A program made the translations under genes and the position numbers. From positions 1 through 64,000 of the forward strand of contig NZ_WIXN01000023.1 in NCBI RefSeq assembly GCF_010994035.1: a DNA stretch of 64,000 nt, in the 5' to 3' direction. The DNA comes from Virgibacillus aidingensis. GTDB lineage: Bacteria; Bacillota; Bacilli; Bacillales; Amphibacillaceae. Of the stretch, positions 46,200 to 55,439 are shown piece by piece (position 1 is the stretch's first letter; each line of letters begins with the position of its first letter). Below the pieces are notes generated by a model that worked only from the letters and a program-made list of their open reading frames with translations, ran no database searches and was not told the DNA's origin.

Positions 46200-46982
46200 T
46201 TATCCTTCTTCCGCACAAAAAGTGATATAGTCTGACTGTTCTGCAAGTGCTTTATCAATATGTTTTTTCAAAAATGCAGGATGTCCCGTATTTTTCTCTA
46301 ATAAACCCCTGACCCTTAGCATACTGTCTTTTAATTTCATTTCAATCAGCAGTGAGGGACTGGGGTTATTTTTATATTGATTAATTCCCATCTCAAAAAA
46401 TGGCTCTTCATTATTTATTTTCAGCTTTTCTCCCAGCAGCATTTGAATCAGGGTCCATTCTTCGGCAATCAGCTTCATTGCATCTTCGTTCAAAAATTCG
46501 GCAACCCGTGTAATAAGCAATGATTCAATTTTATGTCTAATATATATATAATCGTCAAATGAATTTATTTCTTTATAGTACAGTTTCATTTTATACTCAT
46601 TGATTTCTTTAATAGCAGCAGCTAAATGGTGAGTCAGGGCAATATCTTCAATATCCGATAAAAGCAAATAATACAAACCGCTGTAGTAGTCACCTGCCAA
46701 AACCTTCAACTGCTTGGTAATCTTCCGTTCCTTGTTTTCCCCATCATCTGAAACAGGAACCGTCTCATGGGTATCCAGTGCTATCTGAACGAGCATGGTG
46801 GTGACAATATACCTTTCTTTATGAAATGCAGACATTGCTCTATTATTTATCATTGCAGATAACAATATGAGTTTCTCTTCATCTATGACAGGTTTGGGTA
46901 TATGCTTATTTAAGTATGTATGTTTTATTTTGCTTTTAATTTCTTCTTTTAGATGCAGTATGTCTAGATTGGAATTATCCAA
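46200..46982 (-). CDS. hepS: Heptaprenyl diphosphate synthase component I
   Basis: 260 residues, helical, non-catalytic partner of HepT. Recognisable blocks are [47 protein letters not shown] and [17 protein letters not shown]. The long frame begins with ATG at 47009, but that has AAAAAGG touching it. TTG at 46982 has AGGTG at a six-base distance and gives exactly the B. subtilis N-terminal length. I therefore prefer the TTG start. Confidence 0.9.
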   Translation of the reverse strand: MDNSNLDILHLKEEIKSKIKHTYLNKHIPKPVIDEEKLILLSAMINNRAMSAFHKERYIVTTMLVQIALDTHETVPVSDDGENKERKITKQLKVLAGDYYSGLYYLLLSDIEDIALTHHLAAAIKEINEYKMKLYYKEINSFDDYIYIRHKIESLLITRVAEFLNEDAMKLIAEEWTLIQMLLGEKLKINNEEPFFEMGINQYKNNPSPSLLIEMKLKDSMLRVRGLLEKNTGHPAFLKKHIDKALAEQSDYITFCAEEG

Positions 46983-47096
46983 AGAAATCACCTGGGCCCT
47001 TTCAGTCATCCTTTTTGGCTTTAGTTATTATAACATAATTTAATACAGAGCGTTAATCAGGAAAATTGACATAAACAGGTGATCCAATTGAATACC

Positions 47097-47318
47097 TTAA
47101 TTTTCCATTTCTCCATGGCTAGTTTGTATAACAGCTTTTCCCCGTATTTTTACCGCTGAAGTATGTTCTGTGAACTGGGCAATCATCACTTCGTTTTTAT
47201 CAAGCTTTTCCGAGTGATGAAAACGTGTATCTGTTCCCCGGGTCAGCCCGATCACGTTTACACCATCTTCAAGTGCCTTAATAACAATAAAATCAGAAGT
47301 TACTGATGAATTATTCAT
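47097..47318 (-). CDS. mtrB: Trp RNA-binding attenuation protein TRAP
   Basis: 73 residues with nearly the whole TRAP pattern: [34 protein letters not shown] and [17 protein letters not shown]. It forms an 11-subunit ring that binds tryptophan and then (G/U)AG repeats in trp mRNA. In B. subtilis it is second in the mtrAB operon; here no mtrA (GTP cyclohydrolase) precedes it, and the trp operon is not in the aro block either. Its own GAGAGGAG ribosome site is strong. Confidence 0.95.
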   Translation of the reverse strand: MNNSSVTSDFIVIKALEDGVNVIGLTRGTDTRFHHSEKLDKNEVMIAQFTEHTSAVKIRGKAVIQTSHGEMEN

Positions 47319-47525
47319 ACTTACTCTCCTCTCTAATTCTATCTAAATAATGTCTTATAATAAAAGCAATGTCAATTATTACAACTGCATAAAACGCTAT
47401 ACGAAGTTTTAATTAAATTTTTCAAACAATATTATCCTGTTCCGGTAGAATGGTCAGCGGCTGTGATATAAACCCTTCTATATGTGTGTACTTCCTGGTA
47501 GCGGAAAGATTTTATTTTATTGTAA

Positions 47526-47556
47526 ATAAAAAGGATACGCTCTCGCGTATCCTTTG
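47526..47556 (-). terminator. Terminator of hbs
   Basis: On the minus strand AAGGATACGC, loop GAGA and GCGTATCCTT, followed by TTTATTT. It lies about 20 bases past the hbs stop. Confidence 0.9.
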
Positions 47557-47573
47557 TCTGCCCTATGTAGTAT

Positions 47574-47846
47574 TTATTTTACACTATCTTTTAGGGCTTT
47601 TCCTGGTTTAAATGCAGGAACCTTGCTTGCCGGGATCTCAATTTCTTCTCCTGTTTGAGGATTACGGCCTTTTCGAGCGGAACGCTCGCGTACTTCAAAG
47701 TTACCAAAACCGATTAATTGCACTTTTTCGCCTTTTTTCAGTGAATCCATGACAGATTCAAAAACTGCATCTACTGCTTTAGTAGCATCCTTCTTTGAAA
47801 GTTCGCTTTTTTCAGCAACAGCGTTTACTAAGTCTGTTTTATTCAT
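47574..47846 (-). CDS. hbs: DNA-binding protein HU
   Basis: 90 residues, complete [47 protein letters not shown] (DNA-clamping arm) and [14 protein letters not shown]. It compacts the nucleoid. ATG at 47846 follows GGGAGGAGGTG; the frame extends eight codons further up across this site. It has its own promoter about 130 bases upstream and its own terminator. Confidence 0.97.
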   Translation of the reverse strand: MNKTDLVNAVAEKSELSKKDATKAVDAVFESVMDSLKKGEKVQLIGFGNFEVRERSARKGRNPQTGEEIEIPASKVPAFKPGKALKDSVK

Positions 47847-47973
47847 GATATTCACCTCCTCCCAAATCATTTACATAGACATTGGAACAAATAAAGTTCT
47901 TTATCATCATTTGTTCACCTTTTTGTCAGGTTTTATACAGTGTGTCACGTTTTTTCATGATGTGACATGGCTT

Positions 47974-48002
47974 ATATTAACTGAGTTTGCCGTAAAATTC
48001 AA
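47974..48002 (-). promoter_or_regulatory. Promoter of hbs
   Basis: On the minus strand TTGAAT (48002-47997), a 17-base spacer and TAATAT (47979-47974). The predicted leader is about 120 bases and contains the TGTCAC hairpin. Confidence 0.6.
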
Positions 48003-48027
48003 CAAAAAGTACCCAATTTTATGCAGA

Positions 48028-48058
48028 AATCTATAAAAATCCTCAATTTTTATAGATT
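48028..48058. repeat. 13-bp AT-rich perfect inverted repeat
   Basis: AATCTATAAAAAT (48028-48040) and ATTTTTATAGATT (48046-48058) with loop CCTCA. It lies upstream of the hbs promoter. No T-run follows; a protein-binding site is possible. Confidence 0.6.
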
Positions 48059-48344
48059 CAGCATTTAGCCCCTCCTAAAAATTTACAATGGGTGCTTTGT
48101 TATTGATTTATCAGCGTTACTAAAGATATACGACATTACATGAAAAATTCCTGCTGTTTCAGTAAAAAAATTATGATTAAACTATTTTTCTTTTAATTTT
48201 ATAGGGAAATTTGGATTTCTTCTAAAGGGATTCTTCAAACTGATATTTTGATTAGCCATTAAGTTTCTGTACAATCCTTTATAAGCAATGATGCAGATTA
48301 AGGAAGTGTTATGCTTTATTACTGCTGGAAAACAGCAAAAAAAT

Positions 48345-48368
48345 AAGCAGCCGATAATCAGCTGCTAA
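48345..48368 (-). terminator. Terminator at the spoIVA stop
   Basis: On the minus strand AGCAGCTGATTATCGGCTGCT folds into a hairpin that includes the stop region and is followed by TATTTTTTT. Confidence 0.75.
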
Positions 48369-49843
48369 AGAATGATTGCTATAAGGCCGCCGGAGCCTTC
48401 ATTTATGATTCTCTCCAGGGTATCCTTTAATTTATACCTTGCATTTTCCGGCATTAATGATATCTTCCCTTGAATTCCTTCTCTCACAATCGAGCTTAGT
48501 GACCTTCCGAATATATCCGACTCCCATATGGATAAAGGATCTTCTTCAAAATCCTGCATTAAGTACCTGACAAGTTCTTCGCTCTGTTTCTCCGTACCGA
48601 TAATCGGTGCGAATTCGGACTCTACTTCTACTTTTATCATATGAATAGATGGGGCTACTGCCTTTAGCCTGACTCCAAACCGGGAGCCTTGGCGGATTAT
48701 TTCGGGTTCATCGAGTACCATATCTTCCAGTGTAGGGGCTGCAATTCCATATCCCGTTTGCTTCACCATTTGCAGGGCACCGGCTACCTGGTCATACTCT
48801 CGTTTTGCATGGGCAAAATCCTGCATTAATTTCAATAAATGATCTTTCCCCCTGATTTCTTCCCCGACAATTTCTTTTAATACCTGGTCATACAGATGAT
48901 CAGGTGCATGGAGGTCAATTTCGGCAACACCTTCGCCCATCTCCATCCCGGCAAGATTTGCTTTCTCAATGTACTCAAATTCCGGAAATTCGCTTACAAT
49001 TTGATCAACATCCCGCAGGCGTTTAATATTTTTAACTGTTTCCTGAATTGCTTCCTGGTAATTTTCCCTTAACCAGTGATCTTCTTTTAAGACCATCACC
49101 CAGCTCGGAAGATTTACATTCACTTCCAATACCGGAAACTCATAAAGTGATTCGCGCAGCACATTGTAAACATCGTGTTCCGTCATAGATTCAATACTCA
49201 TGGCAAGAACAGGCATATCATATTTTTCACTCAGCTCCTGTCTGAGCAACTCGGTATCCTGACTCGTTGGTCTGACGGAGTTAATCACCATAATAAATGG
49301 CTTGCCGACTTCCTTTAATTCATCTACAATTTTTGCTTCTGCATCCACGTAGTCATTTCTTGGAATATCTCCAATTGTCCCGTCTGTGGTAACCACTACC
49401 CCTATTGTAGAGTGTTCCTGAATTACTTTTCTTGTTCCGATTTCGGCTGCATCGTGAAATGGTATTGGATCCTCGTACCATGGAGTGTTAATCATTCTGG
49501 GGCCATCTTCATCCTCGAATCCTTTTGCTCCATTTACCGCATAACCAACACAATCCACCAGCCGCACATTCACTTCAAGTCCTTCTTCAACCTGAACCGA
49601 TACGGCCTGGTTTGGAATGAATTTTGGTTCTGTCGTCATAATTGTTTTTCCGGCAGCGCTTTGCGGCAATTCATCATGTGCTCTTTCCCGTTCACTTTCC
49701 TCTTCGATATTCGGCAGTACGACCAACTCCATAAATTTCTTTATAAAAGTTGATTTACCTGTCCGGACGGCTCCTACAATACCAAGATAAATATCTCCAT
49801 TCGTCCGCTTCGAAATATCTTTAAAAATATCAACTCTTTCCAA
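48365..49843 (-). CDS. spoIVA: Stage IV sporulation protein A, spore-coat ATPase
   Basis: 492 residues, the usual full length. P-loop GAVRTGKST at about 24-32, DELPQSAAGKTIMTTEPKF, LVDCVGY and the strongly conserved C-terminal RYKLKDTLERIINEGSGGLIAIIL end. It polymerises with ATP hydrolysis around the forespore and is the base of the coat. The start is TTG at 49843 just after GGGAGGGGATC. A sigma-E-like promoter lies upstream. Confidence 0.97.
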   Translation of the reverse strand: MERVDIFKDISKRTNGDIYLGIVGAVRTGKSTFIKKFMELVVLPNIEEESERERAHDELPQSAAGKTIMTTEPKFIPNQAVSVQVEEGLEVNVRLVDCVGYAVNGAKGFEDEDGPRMINTPWYEDPIPFHDAAEIGTRKVIQEHSTIGVVVTTDGTIGDIPRNDYVDAEAKIVDELKEVGKPFIMVINSVRPTSQDTELLRQELSEKYDMPVLAMSIESMTEHDVYNVLRESLYEFPVLEVNVNLPSWVMVLKEDHWLRENYQEAIQETVKNIKRLRDVDQIVSEFPEFEYIEKANLAGMEMGEGVAEIDLHAPDHLYDQVLKEIVGEEIRGKDHLLKLMQDFAHAKREYDQVAGALQMVKQTGYGIAAPTLEDMVLDEPEIIRQGSRFGVRLKAVAPSIHMIKVEVESEFAPIIGTEKQSEELVRYLMQDFEEDPLSIWESDIFGRSLSSIVREGIQGKISLMPENARYKLKDTLERIINEGSGGLIAIIL

Positions 49844-49906
49844 AAGATCCCCTCCCGATCCCAGTGCATTTTTATTACGAACAGACTGCGAATATTTGAC
49901 ATTACA

Positions 49907-49935
49907 AGTCTATGATGTTGTCCTATCAAATTATG
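49907..49935 (-). promoter_or_regulatory. Candidate sigma-E promoter of spoIVA
   Basis: On the minus strand CATAATT (49935-49929), a 14-base spacer and CATAGACT (49914-49907) resemble the sigma-E elements. spoIVA is a known sigma-E gene in Bacillus, which supports the call. Confidence 0.45.
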
Positions 49936-50085
49936 ACTTAAATATGTGCAAAGAATAAAAAGGTTTCACTCATTCCAAGCCGGTAAATTTTAATTATGTT
50001 TAAGTATACTTTAACCGGCCATTCGGCCGGGATAATAAATTGAGCTACCGGTATGCTTAAAAAAGATGTTTATTTTATCAAGCGT

Positions 50086-50125
50086 TTAAAAAAACCCTTG
50101 CAACAATATATGTTGCAAGGGTGCG
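50086..50125 (-). terminator. Terminator of yphF
   Basis: CCCTTGCAAC (50095-50104) and GTTGCAAGGG (50112-50121) form the stem, followed by TTTTTTT on the minus strand. Confidence 0.88.
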
Positions 50126-50139
50126 AATATGATATTTAT

Positions 50140-50862
50140 TTACAGATCCGGGGAAAAAACGGGTTCTCCGTCTCTAATTGTGTAGGGAAATGAATAGGCA
50201 GGTACAAATGGCGTATTTTCAGCCAGCAAATAGCGTATATCATCTCCTTCTTCAAAATCATGTTCAAACTCGCTTAAAGCTTGATTCAGATCAATACGGT
50301 AATCAATAAAAAGCTCTCCGTTAACATCCATCACAATTGGCAGATTATTATTTGAATATGGACTTCTGATTGTAGGCGGTTCATCAAGACCTAATTCTCC
50401 ATAATCCACTGTAAAGATTTTTTCCTCAATCTCTTTTCCGAATGGAGGGTACAGATGCTTTTCCCTGTAAATGTTCAATTGGACATTTACATTGCGAAGG
50501 GCTTCCGTGATTTGTAAATCAATCAATTTGACTTGCGGATCTTCATCCGGTGTGATGAGTGTGTACTGGTAAACACCGCCATTTTCAAAGGCATTGCCTG
50601 GTATCTCTGTAATAATATTATTTTCTTTTAATGCCGTGAAATCAATTAAATACTTTTGGAATATAGGTGTATCACTTGGTTTGGTTTGAATCGGAACAAG
50701 TCCGCCCGTTGATTCCTTATATTGTTCTACGGCGCTTTGTACCATTTGCAATTGATCTTCGTTTGGAGTCTGGTTTTTTTCCAATTCACTTTCAGGGTAA
50801 AGGCAGCCGCTCAATAATAATAAAATGGTAATCGTAGAAATCCAAATGGTTGCATTTTTCAT
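50140..50862 (-). CDS. yphF: YphF-like lipoprotein
   Basis: 240 residues. The signal peptide ends in a lipobox LLSGC (Cys at about 20), so the protein is lipid-anchored outside the membrane. The remainder is a mixed fold with NENEE-poor, Asp/Glu-rich surface and NLPIVMDVNGELFIDYRIDL. No known activity. It lies next to yphE and spoIVA, as in B. subtilis. Confidence 0.85.
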   Translation of the reverse strand: MKNATIWISTITILLLLSGCLYPESELEKNQTPNEDQLQMVQSAVEQYKESTGGLVPIQTKPSDTPIFQKYLIDFTALKENNIITEIPGNAFENGGVYQYTLITPDEDPQVKLIDLQITEALRNVNVQLNIYREKHLYPPFGKEIEEKIFTVDYGELGLDEPPTIRSPYSNNNLPIVMDVNGELFIDYRIDLNQALSEFEHDFEEGDDIRYLLAENTPFVPAYSFPYTIRDGEPVFSPDL

Positions 50863-50883
50863 GTAAGTGCCTCCTTACCGGCT

Positions 50884-51081
50884 TTACCTTGTGGGACCGC
50901 TAAATACAATGTAAAAGATGATGATACTGCCCAGTATTAAAAATACATAGGCAAGGAAGGACACAATTCCCCTGACCCAGCCGTTCAGCTTATATCTGCT
51001 TAATAAAATTAAACCGATAGCCAGTATAAGGAATATCATTCCTGCAAAAGAAATATACATTTTCAGCATTGCTTCACTCAT
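50884..51081 (-). CDS. yphE: YphE family small membrane protein (DUF2768)
   Basis: 65 residues with two membrane helices (about 7-27 and 36-60) joined by a short basic loop SRYKLNGWVRG. It is 21 bases ahead of yphF and likely co-transcribed. Family members are restricted to spore formers; function unknown. The ATG is preceded by AGGAGTGAAAT. Confidence 0.85.
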   Translation of the reverse strand: MSEAMLKMYISFAGMIFLILAIGLILLSRYKLNGWVRGIVSFLAYVFLILGSIIIFYIVFSGPTR

Positions 51082-51539
51082 TTATTTCACTCCTGTTACG
51101 TTAAGGCCAATTAAAAAAATAGGGTATGTCTCTATCGCTGCTGGAATAAGCTTGTCCGCCGATCAGCGTGCAGCACCCCCGGATCTGCCGATATTTACTT
51201 TTTATATGTAAGGGGATACCTAAAGTCATTAATGAACATGGACAAAGCTCCCATTGCGTATTATAACATAAGACGTTCGTTCCCCATATAAAAAACATCT
51301 ATTCAAATTTTTACTTTGTAAAGGAACCTTTGAACTATTATCTGTTTTTCCATTGTTTATTGTTTTCGGCGTATACCTTTAACCCTCTATGAAAAACAAT
51401 TAAAAATCCGGAATGAAGGGGGGCTGGCTTCATTCCGGTTTGACTAAATAATGTCCACGCAGGCTCTATCCATGAATGCTTGTGCGATTTATATTATGCA
51501 AGTATATAACTGGATGTATACTCACTTGCCCAAGTAAAG
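51082..51539. other. 458-base spacer yphE to spoVIF-like gene
   Basis: The only clear element is the terminator at 51408-51438. A 65-codon frame at 51101-51298 has no ribosome site or recognisable composition and is left out. Confidence 0.55.
51400..51438 (-). terminator. Terminator of the spoVIF-like gene
   Basis: CCGGAATGAAG (51408-51418) and CTTCATTCCGG (51428-51438) form an 11-bp stem, followed on the minus strand by ATTTTTAATT. It lies about 100 bases past the stop. Confidence 0.75.
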
Positions 51540-51800
51540 CTATTTTTTAAATAATTGATTTAAAGATTGCATATCCGTCGGCATATTATTTTTGGTGATG
51601 GATTCTACAATTTTATTTTCTTTATCCTTTGAGATTGGTTTATTTGCCATTTTAGCTAAGTGGCGAACCAGTTTTCTCACCGTTCTTTCATCGGAAAAAT
51701 CAGCGTTTTTTACGGAATCCGCCACTTTATATACTTCATCCGGTTTAATATTTGCATTTTCCTGTAATTTGTCAAAAAGCCCTTTTTGAAAATTATTCAC
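51540..51800 (-). CDS. Stage VI sporulation protein F-like
   Basis: 86 residues, helical. The pattern VYKVADSVKNADFSDERTVRKLVRHLAKMANKPISKDKENKIVESITKNNMP matches the SpoVIF (YjcC) family of B. subtilis, which is needed late in spore coat formation. B. subtilis spoVIF lies in a different part of the chromosome, so this is either a relocated gene or a paralogue. The start is GTG at 51800 after AGGAG. Confidence 0.8.
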   Translation of the reverse strand: MNNFQKGLFDKLQENANIKPDEVYKVADSVKNADFSDERTVRKLVRHLAKMANKPISKDKENKIVESITKNNMPTDMQSLNQLFKK

Positions 51801-51860
51801 TTATTCTCCTCCTTGCTAATCTTGTTTCAACATATTATATGCAAGGGGGAGTATTCCGTG

Positions 51861-52898
51861 TTATGCCATATACCGATCAGTCAATAATTTGGATAAATCG
51901 TCCATTTCATCCCGTTTACTCCTATTCATAAGCTGTTCCACGACAGTTTTTGGATCCATTTGCTCATACAGTATTTTATAAATACCTGAAGTAATAGGCA
52001 TTTCCACGTTTTGCTTTTTGGCAAATTCATAAGCAGCCTTTACTGTTCGCACTCCTTCTACAACCATTCCCATCTGCTCCAATACATCATCCAATTTATA
52101 ATTTTTCCCCAATAGATTTCCGGCCCGCCAATTTCGGCTATGCACACTCGTACAGGTAACGATCAAATCACCTACACCGGATAACCCAAGGAAACTAAGC
52201 GGGTTTGCACCAAGCGATGTTGCCAGTCTGGTAATTTCGGCCAGACCTCTGGTAATGAGCGCTGCTTTTGCATTATCTCCATAACCTAACCCATCAGAGA
52301 TGCCTGCACCAAGGGCGATGATATTTTTTAAAGCACCTCCCAGCTCTACTCCCAAACTGTCAGTACTAGTATAAACACGAAACACATCATTAATAAATAA
52401 AGTTTGGGCATATTTTGCATTTACTTCCTTCTCAGAAGCAACTGTAACTGAGGTTGGCTGTCTTAACCCTACCTCTTCTGCATGACTCGGCCCGGATAGT
52501 ACAGCAATATCTTCTTCCTCATACGCTGTCAGCTCTTCCGCAATCATCTGCGAGACACGTTTTAACGTAACAGGCTCAATCCCTTTAGAAGCATGAATGA
52601 GTCTCACAGAAGCGGGGAGAACTCCATTTAGTTGCCTGCTTACCTCCCGGATTGCCTTGGTAGGAACAACAAATACAATAACATCGGCGCCTTCTGTCGC
52701 TGACTGTAAATTGCTGTACGCCATTATTGCCTCTGGAATGTTGACATCCAAATATTTATTGTTCCGATGTGTTTCATTTATCTCTTCTGCTTGTTCTTTA
52801 CGATATGTCCATAGCCGTACCTGATGGCCGTTATCCGCCAATACGATACTTAGTGCTGTCCCCCAGCTTCCTGCCCCTAAAACTGCAACAATTGCCAA
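51861..52898 (-). CDS. gpsA: Glycerol-3-phosphate dehydrogenase [NAD(P)+]
   Basis: 345 residues. NAD-binding VLGAGSWGTALSIVLADNGH, GPSHAEEV, the catalytic Lys in GGALKNIIALGAG, and GLAEITRLATSLGA. It supplies sn-glycerol 3-phosphate for membrane lipids. The start is TTG at 52898 after GGAGGAG. It follows der by 13 bases, a conserved Firmicute pairing. Confidence 0.96.
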   Translation of the reverse strand: MAIVAVLGAGSWGTALSIVLADNGHQVRLWTYRKEQAEEINETHRNNKYLDVNIPEAIMAYSNLQSATEGADVIVFVVPTKAIREVSRQLNGVLPASVRLIHASKGIEPVTLKRVSQMIAEELTAYEEEDIAVLSGPSHAEEVGLRQPTSVTVASEKEVNAKYAQTLFINDVFRVYTSTDSLGVELGGALKNIIALGAGISDGLGYGDNAKAALITRGLAEITRLATSLGANPLSFLGLSGVGDLIVTCTSVHSRNWRAGNLLGKNYKLDDVLEQMGMVVEGVRTVKAAYEFAKKQNVEMPITSGIYKILYEQMDPKTVVEQLMNRSKRDEMDDLSKLLTDRYMA

Positions 52899-52911
52899 AG
52901 ACCTCTCCTCC

Positions 52912-54222
52912 TTATTGTCTCTTTCTGGAAAATATTTTTATAGGTGTGCCAACGAAACCAAAGGCTTCTCTTATCTTATTTTCTAAAAAGCGCTCATAAG
53001 AAAAATGCATCAGTTCCGGATCATTGACAAAAATGACAAAAGCAGGCGGTTTTACTGCTGCCTGTGTGGCATAAAGCACCTTTAGCCGCTTACCTTTATA
53101 GGTAGGGGTCGGATTCATCGCAATAGCATCCATAATTACATCATTTAAGACATTCGTCTGTACCCGTTTTGTGTGGTTCTCACTGGCTGTTTTTATTGCC
53201 GGAATCAGCGTATGAAGACGTTTTTTTGTTTTGGCCGATAAAAAAACAATCGGAGCGTAATCCAAATATTGAAAATGCCCCCTGACTTTCTCTTCAAATT
53301 CTTTCATGGATTTTTCATTTGCATTTATTGTATCCCATTTATTTACAACAATTACTACAGCCCTTCCTGCTTCATGGGCATAACCTGCTACCTTTTTATC
53401 CTGTTCCCTGATTCCGGTTTCTGCGTCAATTAAAACTGCAGTCACATCAGAACGTTCTATTGCTTTTAAAGCCCTCAGTACACTATATTTTTCCGTCGTT
53501 TCATACACTTTGCCGCGTTTGCGCATGCCTGCAGTATCTATAATGACAAAATCCTGGTCTTCTGTTTTAAGGTGAGTGTCGATAGCGTCCCGTGTAGTAC
53601 CTTCTATATCGCTGACTATAACGCGGTCCTCGTTTAATAATGCATTCACAAGTGAAGATTTCCCCACATTCGGACGGCCGATGACACTGAAATAAATGGT
53701 ATCATCTTCATCTTTTAATTGACTTCTTTCCGGAAATTTACTGATAACAGCATCCAATAAATCCCCCAGTCCCAAACCATGTGAGCCGGATATAGGGAAA
53801 GGTTCTCCGAAGCCAAGGGAATAGTATTCATAAATATTTTCCCGCATTTCGGGATTATCAATTTTATTTACACCAAGGACGACAGGTTTATTTGATTTGT
53901 AGAGGATTTTTGCAACTTCTTCGTCAGCGGCTGTTATACCTTCTCTTCCATTTACAAGAAATATAATTACATCTGCTTCGTCTATTGCAATTTCAGCCTG
54001 GTTTCTCATTTTTACAAGCAATGGTTCATCCGCAATTTCAATACCGCCTGTATCTATTATATTAAATGTAAAGTTTAACCATTCCGCCTCTGCATAAATC
54101 CGGTCCCTTGTAACACCCGGGATGTCCTCCACAATAGAAATTCTTTCACCGGCCAGTCTATTAAAGATTGTTGATTTTCCAACATTTGGTCTTCCGACAA
54201 TTGCTACAACTGATTTTCTCAT
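52912..54222 (-). CDS. der: Ribosome-assembly GTPase Der (EngA)
   Basis: 436 residues with two tandem GTPase domains: GRPNVGKST at about 9-17 with DTGG and NKID, and GRPNVGKSS near 183-191 with DTAGMR and NKWD. A C-terminal KH-like domain ([16 protein letters not shown]...) follows. It acts in 50S subunit maturation. The ATG at 54222 follows AGAGAGGA. Confidence 0.97.
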   Translation of the reverse strand: MRKSVVAIVGRPNVGKSTIFNRLAGERISIVEDIPGVTRDRIYAEAEWLNFTFNIIDTGGIEIADEPLLVKMRNQAEIAIDEADVIIFLVNGREGITAADEEVAKILYKSNKPVVLGVNKIDNPEMRENIYEYYSLGFGEPFPISGSHGLGLGDLLDAVISKFPERSQLKDEDDTIYFSVIGRPNVGKSSLVNALLNEDRVIVSDIEGTTRDAIDTHLKTEDQDFVIIDTAGMRKRGKVYETTEKYSVLRALKAIERSDVTAVLIDAETGIREQDKKVAGYAHEAGRAVVIVVNKWDTINANEKSMKEFEEKVRGHFQYLDYAPIVFLSAKTKKRLHTLIPAIKTASENHTKRVQTNVLNDVIMDAIAMNPTPTYKGKRLKVLYATQAAVKPPAFVIFVNDPELMHFSYERFLENKIREAFGFVGTPIKIFSRKRQ

Positions 54223-54281
54223 AGCTATCCTCTCTCTTCAGCGAACATATTAATTGCTTTATTCATTCTAGCAAAAGAAAG

Positions 54282-54366
54282 GGTTCTCCACAATGGAAAC
54301 ATGGGGGACGGTTCTCCAGTTTTATTTATCGGAATAAAAATTTTTATGAAAAAGGAGAACCGTCCC
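54282..54366. repeat. REP-like palindrome GGGACGGTTCTCC
   Basis: GGGACGGTTCTCC (54305-54317) and its exact reverse complement GGAGAACCGTCCC (54354-54366) enclose 36 bases, with a further partial direct copy GGTTCTCC at 54282-54289. It lies between der and the YIEGIA operon. Such GGGACGG palindromes recur in intergenic DNA of some Bacillales and Clostridia. No transposase is adjacent. Confidence 0.65.
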
Positions 54367-54371
54367 TGTAT

Positions 54372-54557
54372 TTAATGTTTTACGATGATATATAATTCGT
54401 CACTGAGTGCATGGGCAATGCCGTCTATTATTGCCTCCAGGTTCGCAGCGACGTCTTCGGCTTCCTGTGAGTCATCACAAAGGAAAATTGGTGCCCCTCC
54501 TGCTATTTTTGATTCATTGGTAGTAATAACGGCAAGGATCTTTTTTTCCAAATCCAT
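54372..54557 (-). CDS. YIEGIA-associated capping-complex subunit-like small protein
   Basis: 61 residues: MDLEKKILAVITTNES..., a compact alpha/beta chain with GAPIFLCDDSQEAEDVAANLEAIIDG. It directly follows the YIEGIA membrane protein gene (the stop of that gene touches this start) with GGAGG eight bases before ATG at 54557. Such a small partner is regularly paired with YIEGIA proteins in spore formers; its biochemical role is unknown. Confidence 0.75.
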   Translation of the reverse strand: MDLEKKILAVITTNESKIAGGAPIFLCDDSQEAEDVAANLEAIIDGIAHALSDELYIIVKH

Positions 54558-55439
54558 TTATAATATGCCTCCTTTTGATTCAGATGGCATTCGGATAGCA
54601 TTTTCCAATACTGGAACGGCCCCGATAACCTGCATTGCCTTTTCTTTGCTCCTGACCTGAGGAAGTATAAACACTCCCAGTCTTCCATCATCCAAATCCC
54701 TTTTGATTAACGGGGAGAGCGCAGGTGTGCCTGAGTCGCGGAAAATGCCAAGAGACACAGAAACATCGTGCAATATGGCCTGCCTCTGTCCCAGATTACC
54801 GACAGTATTAATTTCATTCATGTTCTTTGGTGTCAGTATAAATCCCATTCCATATTTCAAAATTTCTTCCTGTCTCTCAGGTAAACCGATGTTCATGATG
54901 TATATGTTATCCACATATAAACCGGCTCCCTCAAAATGCAGTTCATGATATTTTATATCAACTACTTCTTTTATTGTAGAACCGCTTCTCAATCCCCTCG
55001 ATATCAGCATACATAAGAGAACCCCAACAATGGCAGCATATATATGCCATACTAAATAAAATAATGTTCCTATTAAGGCAGTAAAAATAACAAGGTAATT
55101 TCGGCTTTCAAAAGATAGTGCAATCCCTTCTATATAGGTTTTGCCACGGGGAACAAGCTCAAATTCGTCTATCTCGGTTAAGGTATTCCGCTCCATATTA
55201 CGGACTTCCCTGAATTGTGTTGCAGCAACTGTCAGGAAGGTTACCGCAGTAAATTCCATTTCCATAATAGCCGGAACTGCAACCGCTCCAAGGGAAGCAG
55301 CTATAAAACCAAGTGATAAATGGATGACTCTTCCATGCAAATATGTAGGATATTGCCTGTAGTCTGTTCGTAACATAACAATTCTTGCGATAGTACCTGC
55401 AATGATGCCAAATACTATGGGAACAATATATTCATTCAT
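54558..55439 (-). CDS. YIEGIA-domain membrane protein (YphB-like)
   Basis: 293 residues. Membrane helices at about 4-24, 41-65, 111-130 and 134-150, with the family's signature KTYIEGIALSFE at about 101-112, then a cytoplasmic domain. The motif-naming family is limited to endospore formers and is thought to be sporulation-linked; no activity is known. It overlaps the yphA stop by eight bases and touches the cap subunit start, so the three are one unit. Confidence 0.82.
   Translation of the reverse strand: MNEYIVPIVFGIIAGTIARIVMLRTDYRQYPTYLHGRVIHLSLGFIAASLGAVAVPAIMEMEFTAVTFLTVAATQFREVRNMERNTLTEIDEFELVPRGKTYIEGIALSFESRNYLVIFTALIGTLFYLVWHIYAAIVGVLLCMLISRGLRSGSTIKEVVDIKYHELHFEGAGLYVDNIYIMNIGLPERQEEILKYGMGFILTPKNMNEINTVGNLGQRQAILHDVSVSLGIFRDSGTPALSPLIKRDLDDGRLGVFILPQVRSKEKAMQVIGAVPVLENAIRMPSESKGGIL

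Larger units (their letters stand above)
47847..48364. other. 518-base spacer hbs-spoIVA
   Basis: Holds the hbs leader and promoter, a small TGTCAC/GTGACA hairpin (47943-47967), an AT-rich 13-bp palindrome (48028-48058) and the spoIVA terminator at its right end. No open frame with a ribosome site was found. Confidence 0.6.

Noticed and set aside
51101-51298. 65-codon minus-strand frame next to yphE
   Set aside because: No ribosome site, composition rich in Cys and His typical of noncoding DNA, and no recognisable relation.
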